A stretch of DNA of 64,000 nucleotides from Arthrobacter sp. StoSoilA2 (GCF_019977195.1 NZ_AP024643.1:4712001-4776000), one strand, 5' to 3'. Shown: positions 8,542 through 17,588, numbered from the stretch's first letter. The notes: generated from the letters alone by a model not told the origin. A program made the numbers and translations.

Positions 8542-9341
8542 CGTCCGTTCTCCTTCATGAAGGTCCGCATCAGCCCGGCCACAACTGCAGGCGCCTCCGC
8601 TGGCGCGAGGTGACCGACGCCGTCGAGCGTTTCAACAACAGCAAATCCGCCACCAGCGGTGATACCGGCGACAACAGCTTCAGCGAACGACGGCGGCGCA
8701 ACCGAATCCTCGACGCCGGCAATCGCCTGGGTGGGGACGGTGATGCTGCCGAGTTGCTCGCGGACGTCGAACCCGGCGAGGGCTTCGCAGCAGAACGAGT
8801 AGCTGAAGCGGTCGGCATCGCGGAGTGAGTGCAGGAGGCGGCTGCTGATTTCCGGCTGGCGGTCCATGAACCCGGCAGCGAACCAACGCTCGGCGGAGCC
8901 CTGGATCATCACAGGCGTCCCCAGTCGGCGCACGGTTTCAGCGCGCTCCAGCCAGCCCTCGGGTGTGCCGAGTTTAGCGCCGGTGCACTGGACGGACAGG
9001 CTGCGGAGGCGGTCGCCATGCTTGATGCCGAGCTGCAGGCCGGTGGCCCCGCCCAGCGAGACGCCCGCGTAGTGGAACCTTGCGCCCGGGCTCACAAGGT
9101 CAACAAGATCGACGACGGCGTCCGCCAGTTCCGCGACATCGAAACCTTCCGTGGCAGCTGGCGAGATGCCATGGCCGGGGAGGTCCCAGCCGATGACGTC
9201 GTACTCATCACCAAGCAGCGCTGCCGTTTCGGTCCAGAGCACGGTGGAGGTGCCCAGCGATGGGCCGACCACGAGGAGCGGTTTGGCTCCCAGTTCGCGC
9301 TGCGGGGATAGCAGCACGGCCTTGACGGTTGGCTTAGCCAC
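8538..9341 (-). CDS. pcaD: 3-oxoadipate enol-lactonase
   Basis: A 267-residue alpha/beta hydrolase that opens 3-oxoadipate enol-lactone to 3-oxoadipate. The nucleophile elbow is AGVSLGGAT with Ser95. Asp212 in GVEDSVAPP and His244 in GVGHLAP complete the triad. The start is GTG at 9341 with AAAGGAG ahead, and it overlaps the end of pcaB by 8 bases. It lacks the C-terminal decarboxylase domain found in fused PcaL proteins. Confidence 0.92.
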   Translation of the reverse strand: MAKPTVKAVLLSPQRELGAKPLLVVGPSLGTSTVLWTETAALLGDEYDVIGWDLPGHGISPAATEGFDVAELADAVVDLVDLVSPGARFHYAGVSLGGATGLQLGIKHGDRLRSLSVQCTGAKLGTPEGWLERAETVRRLGTPVMIQGSAERWFAAGFMDRQPEISSRLLHSLRDADRFSYSFCCEALAGFDVREQLGSITVPTQAIAGVEDSVAPPSFAEAVVAGITAGGGFAVVETLDGVGHLAPAEAPAVVAGLMRTFMKENGR

Positions 9342-10746
9342 GGGTGGCTCCTTTCGATGAAGATCCAGTGAAGTCCGGGTAGGCGGCGAGAATCCGGCGG
9401 CTTATTTCGGCAGCTTCACCGAGGTAGCTCGCGGGGTCCAGGAGCGCTTCGAGTTGGGCGTCGGAGAGCTTGTCCGCGGGGACGGTTTCGCGCAGCAGCT
9501 TGGTGTAGATACGGGACTGCTCGGCGGCAGGAGCCTTGAGCGTTTCGTCGACGACGGCCTGCAGCTTCTGCTTTCCATCCGCACCCAGGAGAGGCGCGAC
9601 GGCGGCCATCACACCTTCGCTGAGCAGCAGCGGTCCCGAGATTTCCAGGTTGCGGCGCATGGCCTCGGGGAAAGCGCGGAGGCCTTCGGTGAGTTCGCTG
9701 ACGTGACCTGCGGCCCCCAAGGCCAATGCGAGCAGCTGACGCAGGGCTGGCCATTCGCTGTGCCAGGCACCGTCCGGGCGCTCATCGTTGAAGGTTGCCG
9801 CGGCGAGATGGAGCTGCGATGCGAGGCCTGGTGCCTGCAGCGCCGCACTGCGGACGAGCACGGACAGTACGGGGTTCTGCTTCTGCGGCATGGCCGAGGA
9901 GACCCCTCGTCCGGCGGCGAGCGGTTCGCCGAGTTCGCCCACTTCGGGCCTGCTCAGGAACAGCACGTCCGCGGCGATCTTGCCGAAGGAATCAACCAGT
10001 GCCGCGAGTCCATCGCCCAAGGATGTGACGGCCAGTCGGTTGGTGTGCCATGGAGCAGGAGCCGCTGCAAGGCCAAGCTTCGAGGCCAAAGAATCCGCCA
10101 ATTCAAAAGGCGTGGTCTGCGAGGAAGCAGTCAGCTTGGTCCCCGAAGCCAGCGTTCCTCCGGCACCGCCGAACTGAACAGGCAACCGAAGCGACTCCAG
10201 CCGGGCGGCCGCCGCAGCAACCCCTTGGAACCACTGCGCAGCCCTGAGCCCAAACGTGTACGGAAGCGCATGCTGCGTCAGGCTCCTCCCGACGCACAGC
10301 GTTTCCGCGTGCTGTTCCGCCAAGGTGGCGAGCGCCGTCGTCGTGCGTTTAACGTCAACGAGCAATGCAGAAACGGCGCGGCTGGCGAGCAGCATGAGGG
10401 CGGAGTCCAGGACGTCCTGGCTGGTGAGGGAGGTGTGCACGGCGGTTGCCGCGCTCGAATCCATGGATTTCACCTTGGTGCGCAGGTCACCAAGCAGCGG
10501 AATCACAGGGTTGCCCCCGCCCTGGGCGCGTTCCGCCACAGAAGCGACGTCGTAAGAACCGGCATCGGCGGCTTCGGCCACAACTGCGGCGGAACCTGCA
10601 GGGACGAGCCCCGCTTCCTCAAGGACGGCAGCCCAGGAGGCCTCGACGTCGAGGATTGCCGCGATCACGGCACGGTCGCCCGTCAGCGCCGCGACAGCGG
10701 GCGACGCCGAGACGGGGCTAAGGAGGCCGAAGTCGCCGTCGGTCAT
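9334..10746 (-). CDS. pcaB: 3-carboxy-cis,cis-muconate cycloisomerase
   Basis: A 470-residue member of the fumarase/aspartase superfamily that cyclises beta-carboxymuconate to gamma-carboxymuconolactone. The signature loop SSAMPQKQNP is present in mid-protein, along with the SLTSQDVLDSA and QHALPYTFG regions. The start overlaps the pcaG stop by 4 bases. Length is normal for the family. It is clearly part of the pca operon. Confidence 0.93.
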   Translation of the reverse strand: MTDGDFGLLSPVSASPAVAALTGDRAVIAAILDVEASWAAVLEEAGLVPAGSAAVVAEAADAGSYDVASVAERAQGGGNPVIPLLGDLRTKVKSMDSSAATAVHTSLTSQDVLDSALMLLASRAVSALLVDVKRTTTALATLAEQHAETLCVGRSLTQHALPYTFGLRAAQWFQGVAAAAARLESLRLPVQFGGAGGTLASGTKLTASSQTTPFELADSLASKLGLAAAPAPWHTNRLAVTSLGDGLAALVDSFGKIAADVLFLSRPEVGELGEPLAAGRGVSSAMPQKQNPVLSVLVRSAALQAPGLASQLHLAAATFNDERPDGAWHSEWPALRQLLALALGAAGHVSELTEGLRAFPEAMRRNLEISGPLLLSEGVMAAVAPLLGADGKQKLQAVVDETLKAPAAEQSRIYTKLLRETVPADKLSDAQLEALLDPASYLGEAAEISRRILAAYPDFTGSSSKGATRG

Positions 10747-11342
10747 GGCTGTGAGTCCGCGTTGACGCTGGTCTCGAGTGAACCGTCCTGCTGGAAGTCC
10801 AGGAACACGGTCTCGTCGCCGCCCTGGAGCCGGATGTCCCAGGTGAGCCCACCGTCGGGGTCGCGGCGGGCGATGAGCGTCTTGCGGCGTTCCGGGTCCA
10901 GGGAGCTCAGCAGCGGGTCGTTGGCCAGTGCTTCCACGTTTTCCGGCAGGTAGACGCGGGTGAAGAGGCGGTTCATGAGGCCGCGTGCGAACACGGCTAC
11001 GGAGATGAACGCCGCAGCGCCCCGCTTCGTGGGGCCGGGGTTGACCGTGGTGAAGGTATAGACGCCGGAGTTACCGACCGAGCCGCGGCCCCATCCGGTG
11101 AACGTGTAGCCGTCGCGGACCAGGGAGCCCGTGCGCTGGACGATGTTGCCGTCGGAGTCCGGCTGCCAGATCTCAAGGATGGCGTCCGGGATGGTGTTGC
11201 CGGCGCCGTCGTAGACGGTTCCCTGCAAGCGGATGCTTCCGGGGCTGCCCGGAGCCAGGAGTTCGTTGTCCTTGTTAAAGGGAAGGGCGTAACCGTAGAA
11301 GGGTCCCACCGTCTGGCCCGGTGTGGGTGTCAGCTTGCTCAT
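10743..11342 (-). CDS. pcaG: protocatechuate 3,4-dioxygenase alpha subunit
   Basis: A 199-residue intradiol dioxygenase alpha subunit. The N-terminal TPGQTVGPFYGYALPF matches PcaG, and the beta-sandwich repeats are recognisable. As expected for alpha subunits the full iron-ligand set is not kept; the iron site is in PcaH. It lies 4 bases after pcaH and overlaps pcaB, so alpha and beta subunits are made together. Confidence 0.92.
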   Translation of the reverse strand: MSKLTPTPGQTVGPFYGYALPFNKDNELLAPGSPGSIRLQGTVYDGAGNTIPDAILEIWQPDSDGNIVQRTGSLVRDGYTFTGWGRGSVGNSGVYTFTTVNPGPTKRGAAAFISVAVFARGLMNRLFTRVYLPENVEALANDPLLSSLDPERRKTLIARRDPDGGLTWDIRLQGGDETVFLDFQQDGSLETSVNADSQP

Positions 11343-11346
11343 GTGC

Positions 11347-12231
11347 TTACTCCTCGTCCCCGGCGTCGCCGAATGCTTCGTTTTCCGTCCAGGTCCGCTT
11401 GGAGCCGGTCAGGATGATGTCCCACTTGTAGCCGAGGGCCCATTCGGGACTGGTGAGCTCATGGTCGTACTGTGCCACGAGGCGGTCGCGGGCGTCCTGG
11501 TCCACGATCGACTGGTAAATGGGATCCAGCGGGAAGAGCTGATCGCCCGGGAAGTACATCTGGGTGACGATGCGTTGCGTGAACTCCGAGCCGAACATGG
11601 AGAAGTGGATGTGGGCCGGGCGCCAGGCGTTCAGGTGGTTCTTCCACGGGTAAGCGCCGGGTTTGATCGTGGTGAAGCTGTACGAGCCGTCATCGCCAGT
11701 GATGCAACGGCCGACGCCGGTGAAGTTGGGGTCCAGCGGGGCGGGGTGCTGATCACGCTTGTGGATGTAGCGGCCGGCTGCGTTGGCCTGCCAGATCTCC
11801 ACGAGCTGACCGGCGACCGGGCGGCCGTCGCCGTCCAGGACGCGGCCAGCGACGATGATGCGCTCACCCTGCGGCTCGCCGTTGTGCTGGATGGTCAGGT
11901 CCGATTCCAGCGCGTGCACATCCTGGTGGCCGAACGCGGGCGAGTAGAGCTCGATGGTTTCCGGGTCCGCGTGGTGCAGGTTCTTCGTCGGGTGCCGCAG
12001 GATGCTGCTGCGGTACGGTGCGTAGTCCAGGCGCGGCATGGTCTCCGGCGCCTTTCCGTTCTTCAAGGCCTCCGCATAGCGGTCCCCGATGCCCTTCATC
12101 TCAGCACTGAGATCCGCCTGGGTTTCCACTTTCCTGGAATCATGCGCTGCATGTGCCTCAGCGGGCGGCACGAGCTCCTCGGATTCGAGCGCTTGTGCAG
12201 AGTTGACTTGTGCAGTCTGTTCTTGCGGCAC
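11347..12231 (-). CDS. pcaH: protocatechuate 3,4-dioxygenase beta subunit
   Basis: A 294-residue beta subunit that carries non-haem Fe(III) and cleaves protocatechuate to 3-carboxy-cis,cis-muconate. The iron ligands are visible as the Tyr of GAYPWKNH, the two His of RPAHIHF and the upstream domain Tyr. Start GTG at 12231 is set by AAAGGAG. The N-terminal 35 residues are Gln/Glu/Ala-rich and extend beyond shorter PcaH proteins. It follows the dehydroshikimate dehydratase gene, which feeds it substrate. Confidence 0.93.
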   Translation of the reverse strand: MPQEQTAQVNSAQALESEELVPPAEAHAAHDSRKVETQADLSAEMKGIGDRYAEALKNGKAPETMPRLDYAPYRSSILRHPTKNLHHADPETIELYSPAFGHQDVHALESDLTIQHNGEPQGERIIVAGRVLDGDGRPVAGQLVEIWQANAAGRYIHKRDQHPAPLDPNFTGVGRCITGDDGSYSFTTIKPGAYPWKNHLNAWRPAHIHFSMFGSEFTQRIVTQMYFPGDQLFPLDPIYQSIVDQDARDRLVAQYDHELTSPEWALGYKWDIILTGSKRTWTENEAFGDAGDEE

Positions 12232-12271
12232 AGCCGGCTCCTTTCGATGGGTTGGATTGTTGCTTCAGGGT

Positions 12272-14143
12272 TTATGACCGGTGTAGCGAGTCGTATTGGA
12301 CGGCGTGGCGAACCGGTGCATTGGGCGCTCCGTAGCCGTCGTAGTTGCCGCGACGTTCCACCATTTCGAAGAACACGCTGCCAACGGTGGCGGTGTAGAA
12401 GTGGAGGAATTCTCCGTTGGCGTCCCGGTCGTAAAGGAGGTTGAGCTCCTTGAGGGTTGCCAGGAAGCCGGGTTCGAGATCGAAACGGGCGTCCAGGTCC
12501 TCGTAGTAGTTGGCCGGAATCTCCAGAAACTCAAGGCCACGATCGCGTGCGGAACGGGCCGTTGCCACGAGGTCTCCCACGGCGAAGGCGATATGTTCCT
12601 GGTAAGTCTTGCGTGCACTCTGGGCCTGCTGCGCCGGTGCGAGATTCAGGACCAGCCTGACTGAGCCGTCCGAGGTCTCCATGACCTGCGAGCGCACCAG
12701 GCCGCTGGGGCTTGGGACCTCAGCGAAGGGCTGTGGCTCCAATGCCAGGGCGCTGGTGTAGAAAAGGACGGCTTCGTCGAAGTGCTGCCAGGGCTGGGCG
12801 AGGTTCACGTGGTCAATCACAGCGTTCTGCGGCGCTGCGGAGTGCTCCAGCCCTTCGCCGAACTCATGCGTCCACGCAGCGGTCCCGTCCGGGCTGCCCT
12901 GGCAGAGGAAGATTTCGGTGGAGTCCGGGGCGGAGATACCTTGGAAGACTTCCTCATCGGCCTGGACTTTGCGGGCAACCACCGGCGCCTTGAGTTGCTG
13001 GGCTCGAGCGGAGGCAATCACTGGAGAGTCGACGTCGAACCCTAAAGCGGCGATAGCCGGTTCCGAATGCGAAGCCGCTTGCTCGTTGATGATTACGCGG
13101 GCCTGGCCCATGGTCCACAGCTGGACGTCTTTGGTGCGGTGGCGCCCTTCGAATTCGAAGCCGAGCTGGCCCAGGAGCTTCTCGAGCTGCGCGGTGTCGT
13201 CGGCTTTGACCTCGGCGAAGTTGAAGCCGGCGGGCTCGTTCACCTTGGGCAGCGTTGCCAGTTCCATGGGATAACGACGGCGGGAGGCGCCACCGTTGAC
13301 CGACTCGCCGTCCGCGGAGGTGCCCGCCAGCCAGTTGGCGCTCTGCTCCTCCAGCCAGATCAGGGAGCGCATGGCATCGACGGCCGTCCGCTCGGTGTCC
13401 GACTGGCGGAAAACGTCGTTGAAGACCTCAAGGGAAACCGGGCCCGTGTAGCCGGCGCGGACTACGTGGCCCATAAACTTGGCGAGCTCGAACTGCCCCT
13501 CGCCCGGGAACACCCGGTAATGGCGGCTCCACGAGAGCACGTCCATGGAGAGCTTGGGGGCGTCGGCAACCTGGACGAAGAAAATCTTGTCCGCGTTGAT
13601 CTGCTCGATCGGCGCGGTGTCCCAGTCGCGGGAAAGGATGTGGAACGAGTCCAGGCACGTTCCGAGGTTGGGGTGGTCCACCATCTCGACCAGACGGTAC
13701 GCGTGCTCATAGTCGTTCACGTACTTTCCCCAGGCCAGGGCTTCGTAGGCAACTTTGACGCCGTGATCCCCGGCCAGCTCGGCGAGTTCCGTTAGCTGGG
13801 AGGCGCGGAGTTCATCGTCGTCAATCGTTGCAGTAGCGACGTTGGAGCAGACCAGGATGGTGTCCATGCCCAGGCGTTCCATCAGGTTGAACTTGGCCTC
13901 GGCCCGCTTGAGGTTGGCCTTCAGCAGGTCCGGAGTGACGCCGTCGAAATCGCGGAAGGGCTGGTACAGATCCAAGCCGAGGCCAAGATCCGCGGCCATT
14001 TTCCGCACTTCCTCGGGACTCAGGGGCGAAGTGACGAGGTCCTGCTCGAAGATTTCGATGCCGTCAAAGCCCGCGATGGCGCAGGCCTGCATCTTTTCTT
14101 TCAGCGTGCCGGACAGGCAGACCGTCGCGATTCCGGTGCGCAT
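12272..14143 (-). CDS. quiC: 3-dehydroshikimate dehydratase with C-terminal HPPD-like domain
   Basis: A 623-residue two-domain protein. Residues 1-270 are a xylose-isomerase-like TIM barrel that dehydrates 3-dehydroshikimate to protocatechuate with a divalent metal. Residues 290-620 are a vicinal-oxygen-chelate, 4-hydroxyphenylpyruvate-dioxygenase-like domain ending in VFFEMVERRG. The same fusion is known in QsuB and QuiC1 proteins. It begins on the last base of the shikimate dehydrogenase stop and precedes pcaH, so shikimate is channelled into ring cleavage. The role of the second domain cannot be told from sequence. Confidence 0.9.
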   Translation of the reverse strand: MRTGIATVCLSGTLKEKMQACAIAGFDGIEIFEQDLVTSPLSPEEVRKMAADLGLGLDLYQPFRDFDGVTPDLLKANLKRAEAKFNLMERLGMDTILVCSNVATATIDDDELRASQLTELAELAGDHGVKVAYEALAWGKYVNDYEHAYRLVEMVDHPNLGTCLDSFHILSRDWDTAPIEQINADKIFFVQVADAPKLSMDVLSWSRHYRVFPGEGQFELAKFMGHVVRAGYTGPVSLEVFNDVFRQSDTERTAVDAMRSLIWLEEQSANWLAGTSADGESVNGGASRRRYPMELATLPKVNEPAGFNFAEVKADDTAQLEKLLGQLGFEFEGRHRTKDVQLWTMGQARVIINEQAASHSEPAIAALGFDVDSPVIASARAQQLKAPVVARKVQADEEVFQGISAPDSTEIFLCQGSPDGTAAWTHEFGEGLEHSAAPQNAVIDHVNLAQPWQHFDEAVLFYTSALALEPQPFAEVPSPSGLVRSQVMETSDGSVRLVLNLAPAQQAQSARKTYQEHIAFAVGDLVATARSARDRGLEFLEIPANYYEDLDARFDLEPGFLATLKELNLLYDRDANGEFLHFYTATVGSVFFEMVERRGNYDGYGAPNAPVRHAVQYDSLHRS

Positions 14144-15060
14144 CAGTGACCCGCCTTTGCCAGAGCCGGGGCTTCGGTGGCGGCGAGCGCATCCTCGACG
14201 GCGATCAGCTCAAGGAAGTGGGCCCGCATGCGGTCGCGATCGGCGTCGTGGCCCGTGAAGAGCCGGAAAGCGTCGGCAGCCTGACCGACCGCCATGCGTC
14301 CGCCGTCGAGAACCTTGCAGCCCTTGGCCCGCGCTTCGCGGACCAGCTGCGTCTCGATGGGGCGGTAGACGATGTCCGCAACCCAGTGCCGCGGTTCCAG
14401 GAGGTCGACGTCCAGCGGCAGCCCGGGGTGGGCGGCCATGCCGATCGGGGTGCAGTGAACCAAACCGTCGGCGAGGGGCATGATCTGCGGGAGCTCGTCC
14501 GTGCTCCGCGGCGTGACCGTGGCGGCCGGGAAGAGTTCGCCAAGTTCGGCGGCGCGCTCTGCCGCCCGCGCCGGGTCCATGTCCACCAGGTCCAGGGTGC
14601 CGACCCCGGCGGTGAGCAGGGCGTAGGCGACGGCGGAACCCGCACCGCCCGCACCCAGCTGGACCACGCGCTCCAGCTTCGCACCGGGGAGTCCGTCGGC
14701 GAGAGCCGAGCCGAAACCTGAAAAGTCGGTGTTGTGGCCGATGAACCGGCCGTCCTGAATGAGGACTGTATTGACGGCACCCAGGCGACGGGCGTCGTCG
14801 GAAATTTCGTCAAGGTGCTCAAGGACCAGCTGCTTGCACGGGTGCGTGATGTTCAGTCCGTTGAAGCCCATGCGCTGGGCCGCGGTGAGGAGATCCCCGA
14901 CGGCGGTGGCCGGCAAAGCCAGGTCCAGCAGGTCGATGGGGCGGTACAGCAAGCGAAGGCCCTGCACATCGGCTTCGCGTTCGTGCATGGGCGGAGTCAG
15001 CGACGGCATGACGCCTTCGCCAATCAGGCCCACCAGAACGGACTCGGCTCGGTTGCTCAT
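14143..15060 (-). CDS. shikimate/quinate dehydrogenase (catabolic AroE type)
   Basis: A 305-residue shikimate dehydrogenase-family enzyme that oxidises shikimate or quinate to the 3-dehydro compound. The substrate motif SLTPPMHE has Thr where biosynthetic AroE often has Ser. The catalytic Lys is in ITHPCKQ, the Asp in GHNTDFSG, and the nucleotide loop is GAGGAGSA. As first gene of the pca operon it is catabolic rather than biosynthetic. No dehydroquinate dehydratase is in the window, so shikimate is the better supported substrate. Confidence 0.88.
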   Translation of the reverse strand: MSNRAESVLVGLIGEGVMPSLTPPMHEREADVQGLRLLYRPIDLLDLALPATAVGDLLTAAQRMGFNGLNITHPCKQLVLEHLDEISDDARRLGAVNTVLIQDGRFIGHNTDFSGFGSALADGLPGAKLERVVQLGAGGAGSAVAYALLTAGVGTLDLVDMDPARAAERAAELGELFPAATVTPRSTDELPQIMPLADGLVHCTPIGMAAHPGLPLDVDLLEPRHWVADIVYRPIETQLVREARAKGCKVLDGGRMAVGQAADAFRLFTGHDADRDRMRAHFLELIAVEDALAATEAPALAKAGH

Positions 15061-15146
15061 CCTAAAGCTCCTTTGACTTCAGCACCCCTGGCTTTTGGCA
15101 CTTTCTGGGGCGCCAACTGCCCGGGTGTCTTCCAGATTACTACAAG

Positions 15147-15190
15147 TGTTCATATTCCGCACGCTTGTTCTTATCGCGAACAAACGCGAT
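15147..15190. promoter_or_regulatory. candidate operator upstream of the shikimate/pca operon
   Basis: TTGTTC and GAACAA form an inverted repeat around seven bases (15165-15183). A related half, GTTCATATTCCGC, sits just upstream. IclR-type pca activators bind repeats of this general kind, so this may be the PcaR or second-IclR site. The assignment is inferred. Confidence 0.4.
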
Positions 15191-15197
15191 GTGCTGA

Positions 15198-15263
15198 CCC
15201 AACTGAGTCGCAGTTGTGCGCGTTTAGCGGCCTCAAAACGCGCTTAAGTGCGACCTAGTTGGG
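15198..15263. repeat. 66-base dispersed palindrome, copy 2
   Basis: Same length and arms as the copy beside pcaC. It ends in the identical TGCGACCTAGTTGGG and contains GTGCGCGTTT and AAACGCGC. It fills the space next to the stop codon of the IclR gene. The left arm carries a few changes (CCCAACTGAGTCGCA). Confidence 0.83.
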
Positions 15264-16034
15264 CTAACGCTGGGGCAGGCGGGCCGCGAGTTCAGCCGCG
15301 GCTTCCTGCAAAGTAGGGACGTGGGCGATGAGCTCATCCATGGTGAGACGAAATACCGGAACGGCCGTGGCGAGTGACGCAAAGGCGTGGCCTTGGGAGT
15401 TGAGGACCGGTACCGCGACCGCGCGCATGCCGATCTCGTTTTCTTCGTCCATGACCGCGTAGCCCTGCCGGCGCACTTGCTCGATCTCCGCCCGGAATGC
15501 AGCCCGATCGGTAATGGAGCGCTCAGTGAGAGGCTCCAGGGGCAACTCTTCGAGCAGTCGTTCGCGTTCGGCGTCGTTCTCAAAAGCGACTATCGCCTTA
15601 CCCACGGACGTCGTGTGCAGCGCACCAAGATGGCCAGGATCGCTGGTGACGCGGAAGGTCTTGGGGCCGTCCACCTTATTGACGGTTAGATGATGATTTC
15701 CGTCGCGCACCGAGAGGATGGTTGCTTCCTCGGTCCGCTCCGTAACGCGCTGGAGTACGGGAAGGGCCGTTGCCGCGAAGCCGTGGTGGTTGGAAACCCG
15801 CTGGCCCAGCTGGAAGACCCGCAATCCCAGATGATACCGACGTCCGTCGGGCTCGTAATCCACAAATCCGTCGCGCGTCAATGAACCGAGCAGCCGGTAC
15901 GTCGTACTGAACGGAAGTCCCGCACTCCTGGCCAGATCCGCGGCACTCGCACCCTTGGGCTCATTCCCCAGCAATACCAACAGGCCCAGGGCCTTGCCGA
16001 CCATGTCGGTCTTTGTGTCCTCTTTCACACTCAT
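15264..16034 (-). CDS. IclR-family transcriptional regulator
   Basis: A 256-residue IclR regulator with a winged helix (about 10-75, ASAADLARSAGLPFSTTYRLL) and an effector domain containing TTSVGKAIVA and DEENEIGMRAVAVPV. It lies between the shikimate/pca operon and a divergent ShiA-like importer. A perfect GCTCTCAC inverted repeat lies 9 bases upstream of its start. It probably controls itself and the importer, with shikimate or protocatechuate as plausible effector. No good ribosome site is seen at ATG 16034, so the start is moderately sure. Confidence 0.87.
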   Translation of the reverse strand: MSVKEDTKTDMVGKALGLLVLLGNEPKGASAADLARSAGLPFSTTYRLLGSLTRDGFVDYEPDGRRYHLGLRVFQLGQRVSNHHGFAATALPVLQRVTERTEEATILSVRDGNHHLTVNKVDGPKTFRVTSDPGHLGALHTTSVGKAIVAFENDAERERLLEELPLEPLTERSITDRAAFRAEIEQVRRQGYAVMDEENEIGMRAVAVPVLNSQGHAFASLATAVPVFRLTMDELIAHVPTLQEAAAELAARLPQR

Positions 16035-16042
16035 GCTTAGAT

Positions 16043-16153
16043 GCTCTCACATCGTGAGAGCTATTTCTAGATAGTGGGGACAAGTCTTGACAAGTGACCC
16101 CAATCACGGCCACTATTGCTGTATTGCACAAGTAGCTCTCACCATGTGGTTAC
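16043..16153. promoter_or_regulatory. divergent IclR/shiA control region with operator-like repeats
   Basis: GCTCTCACATCGTGAGAGC (16043-16061) is a perfect 8-base inverted repeat with a 3-base spacer. A second, imperfect copy beginning GCTCTCACCATGTG starts at 16135. One lies next to each divergent gene, as expected for an autoregulated IclR protein that also controls the transporter. Confidence 0.6.
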
Positions 16154-16235
16154 TTTGGGATTGATCCGGCCTCACCTCGCTCTGGTCTTCCCGCAGAAGC
16201 TAGATCCGCGACATCGTCGTCACAGAAGGAACACC

Positions 16236-17558
16236 ATGAGCCACACAATGCCGTCAGCGACGCCAGGCACAGTTACGCCAGCAGGAACCCCCAAGAAGGC
16301 GGCACTCGCCAGCTTCCTTGGAAGCGCAGTGGAGTACTACGACTTCTTCATCTTCGGCTCCGCCGCCGCCTTGATCTTTCCGCACGTGTTCTTCCCGGAC
16401 GCGGACACCAACGCAGCCATCATGTCCTTCGCGACCTTCGGCTTCGCTTATGTTGCCCGTCCTGTAGGTGCCGTCATCCTGGGGCACTTCGGCGACAGGA
16501 TCGGCCGTCAGAAGGTCCTCATGTTCACGCTGGTCCTGATGGGCGCCGCCACCTTCGTGATCGGCTGCCTCCCGGACTTCAAGACCATTGGCTGGTGGGC
16601 TCCCGTCCTGCTGGTACTCGCCCGCCTCGCCCAGGGTCTTTCGGCTGCCGGCGAGCAGGCCGGTGCCTCCTCAATGACGCTGGAGCACGCTCCGGACAAC
16701 CGCCGCTCATTCTTCACCTCGTGGACGTTGACCGGCACCCAGGGTGGCCAGATCCTTGCAGCCCTGGTGTTCATTCCAGTTCTCGCGCTCCCGGACGAGG
16801 TCAAGTACGGCATCGGCTGGCGCATCCCGTTCTGGCTCAGTGCAGTAGTTGTCATCGTGGCCTACTTCATCCGACGCACCCTGCACGAGCCGCCGGCATT
16901 CGCAGAGGCCAAGAAGAACAACCAGATCGCCAAGCTGCCCATCGCCGACCTTCTCAAGCTGCACTGGCGCGACGTCCTCCGGGTTGTGTGCTGTGCCTTC
17001 ATCGCCGCGGTAAGTACCGTATTTGGAACCCTGGCCATCAAGTACGCCCAGGACGTGGCCCACGTCAGCGGCACCATCACCCTGTGGCTCGTTGTAGTGG
17101 CCAACATTGTGGCCCTCGGTAGCCAGCCGCTCTTCGGCATGCTCGCCGACAAGATCGGCCGGAAGCCCGTCTTCATCTACGGTGCCGTAGCCAGCGCCAT
17201 CATGACTCCGGTGTTCCTGCTGACCCTCGAATCCGGCAACGTCCCGCTGATGTTCCTGGTTTCCGTTGTGTTCTTCTCCTTCGGCTACGCAGCCGCCAAC
17301 GCCGTATGGCCGTCCTTCTACGGTGAAATGTTCAGCACCAAGGTCCGCTTCTCCGGCCTGGCCATCGGCACGCAGCTCGGCTTCCTCATGGCAGGCTTTG
17401 CTCCGACCATCGTCACGGCCCTGGGCGGCACCAAGCCTGGTGGCTGGGTCCAGATCTCCATCTTCACGGCAGTCATCTGCGTGATCGCAGCGGTCTCGGC
17501 CATGACGGCCCGCGAGTCAGCAAAGGTCCCGACGGCGGAACTCGGCTTGCACAAGTAA
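16236..17558 (+). CDS. MFS transporter, MHS family, ShiA-like
   Basis: A 440-residue permease with 12 predicted membrane segments. It belongs to the metabolite:H+ symporter family (ShiA, ProP, KgtP). The N-terminal SAVEYYDFFIFGSAAAL helix and the GHFGDRIGR loop are family hallmarks. The frame is open 40 codons upstream, but ATG at 16236 follows AGAAGGA. Next to an IclR gene and the shikimate/protocatechuate operon, import of shikimate or a related acid is the likely role. Confidence 0.87.
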   Translation: MSHTMPSATPGTVTPAGTPKKAALASFLGSAVEYYDFFIFGSAAALIFPHVFFPDADTNAAIMSFATFGFAYVARPVGAVILGHFGDRIGRQKVLMFTLVLMGAATFVIGCLPDFKTIGWWAPVLLVLARLAQGLSAAGEQAGASSMTLEHAPDNRRSFFTSWTLTGTQGGQILAALVFIPVLALPDEVKYGIGWRIPFWLSAVVVIVAYFIRRTLHEPPAFAEAKKNNQIAKLPIADLLKLHWRDVLRVVCCAFIAAVSTVFGTLAIKYAQDVAHVSGTITLWLVVVANIVALGSQPLFGMLADKIGRKPVFIYGAVASAIMTPVFLLTLESGNVPLMFLVSVVFFSFGYAAANAVWPSFYGEMFSTKVRFSGLAIGTQLGFLMAGFAPTIVTALGGTKPGGWVQISIFTAVICVIAAVSAMTARESAKVPTAELGLHK

Positions 17559-17588
17559 GGCCCGCCTGGCGGAAGGGCGCCCGCGCTG

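Noticed and set aside
9454..10953. A 499-codon plus-strand frame opposite pcaB and pcaG
   Set aside because: The minus strand encodes clear PcaB and PcaG. The plus frame is Arg/Gln-rich with no recognisable family.
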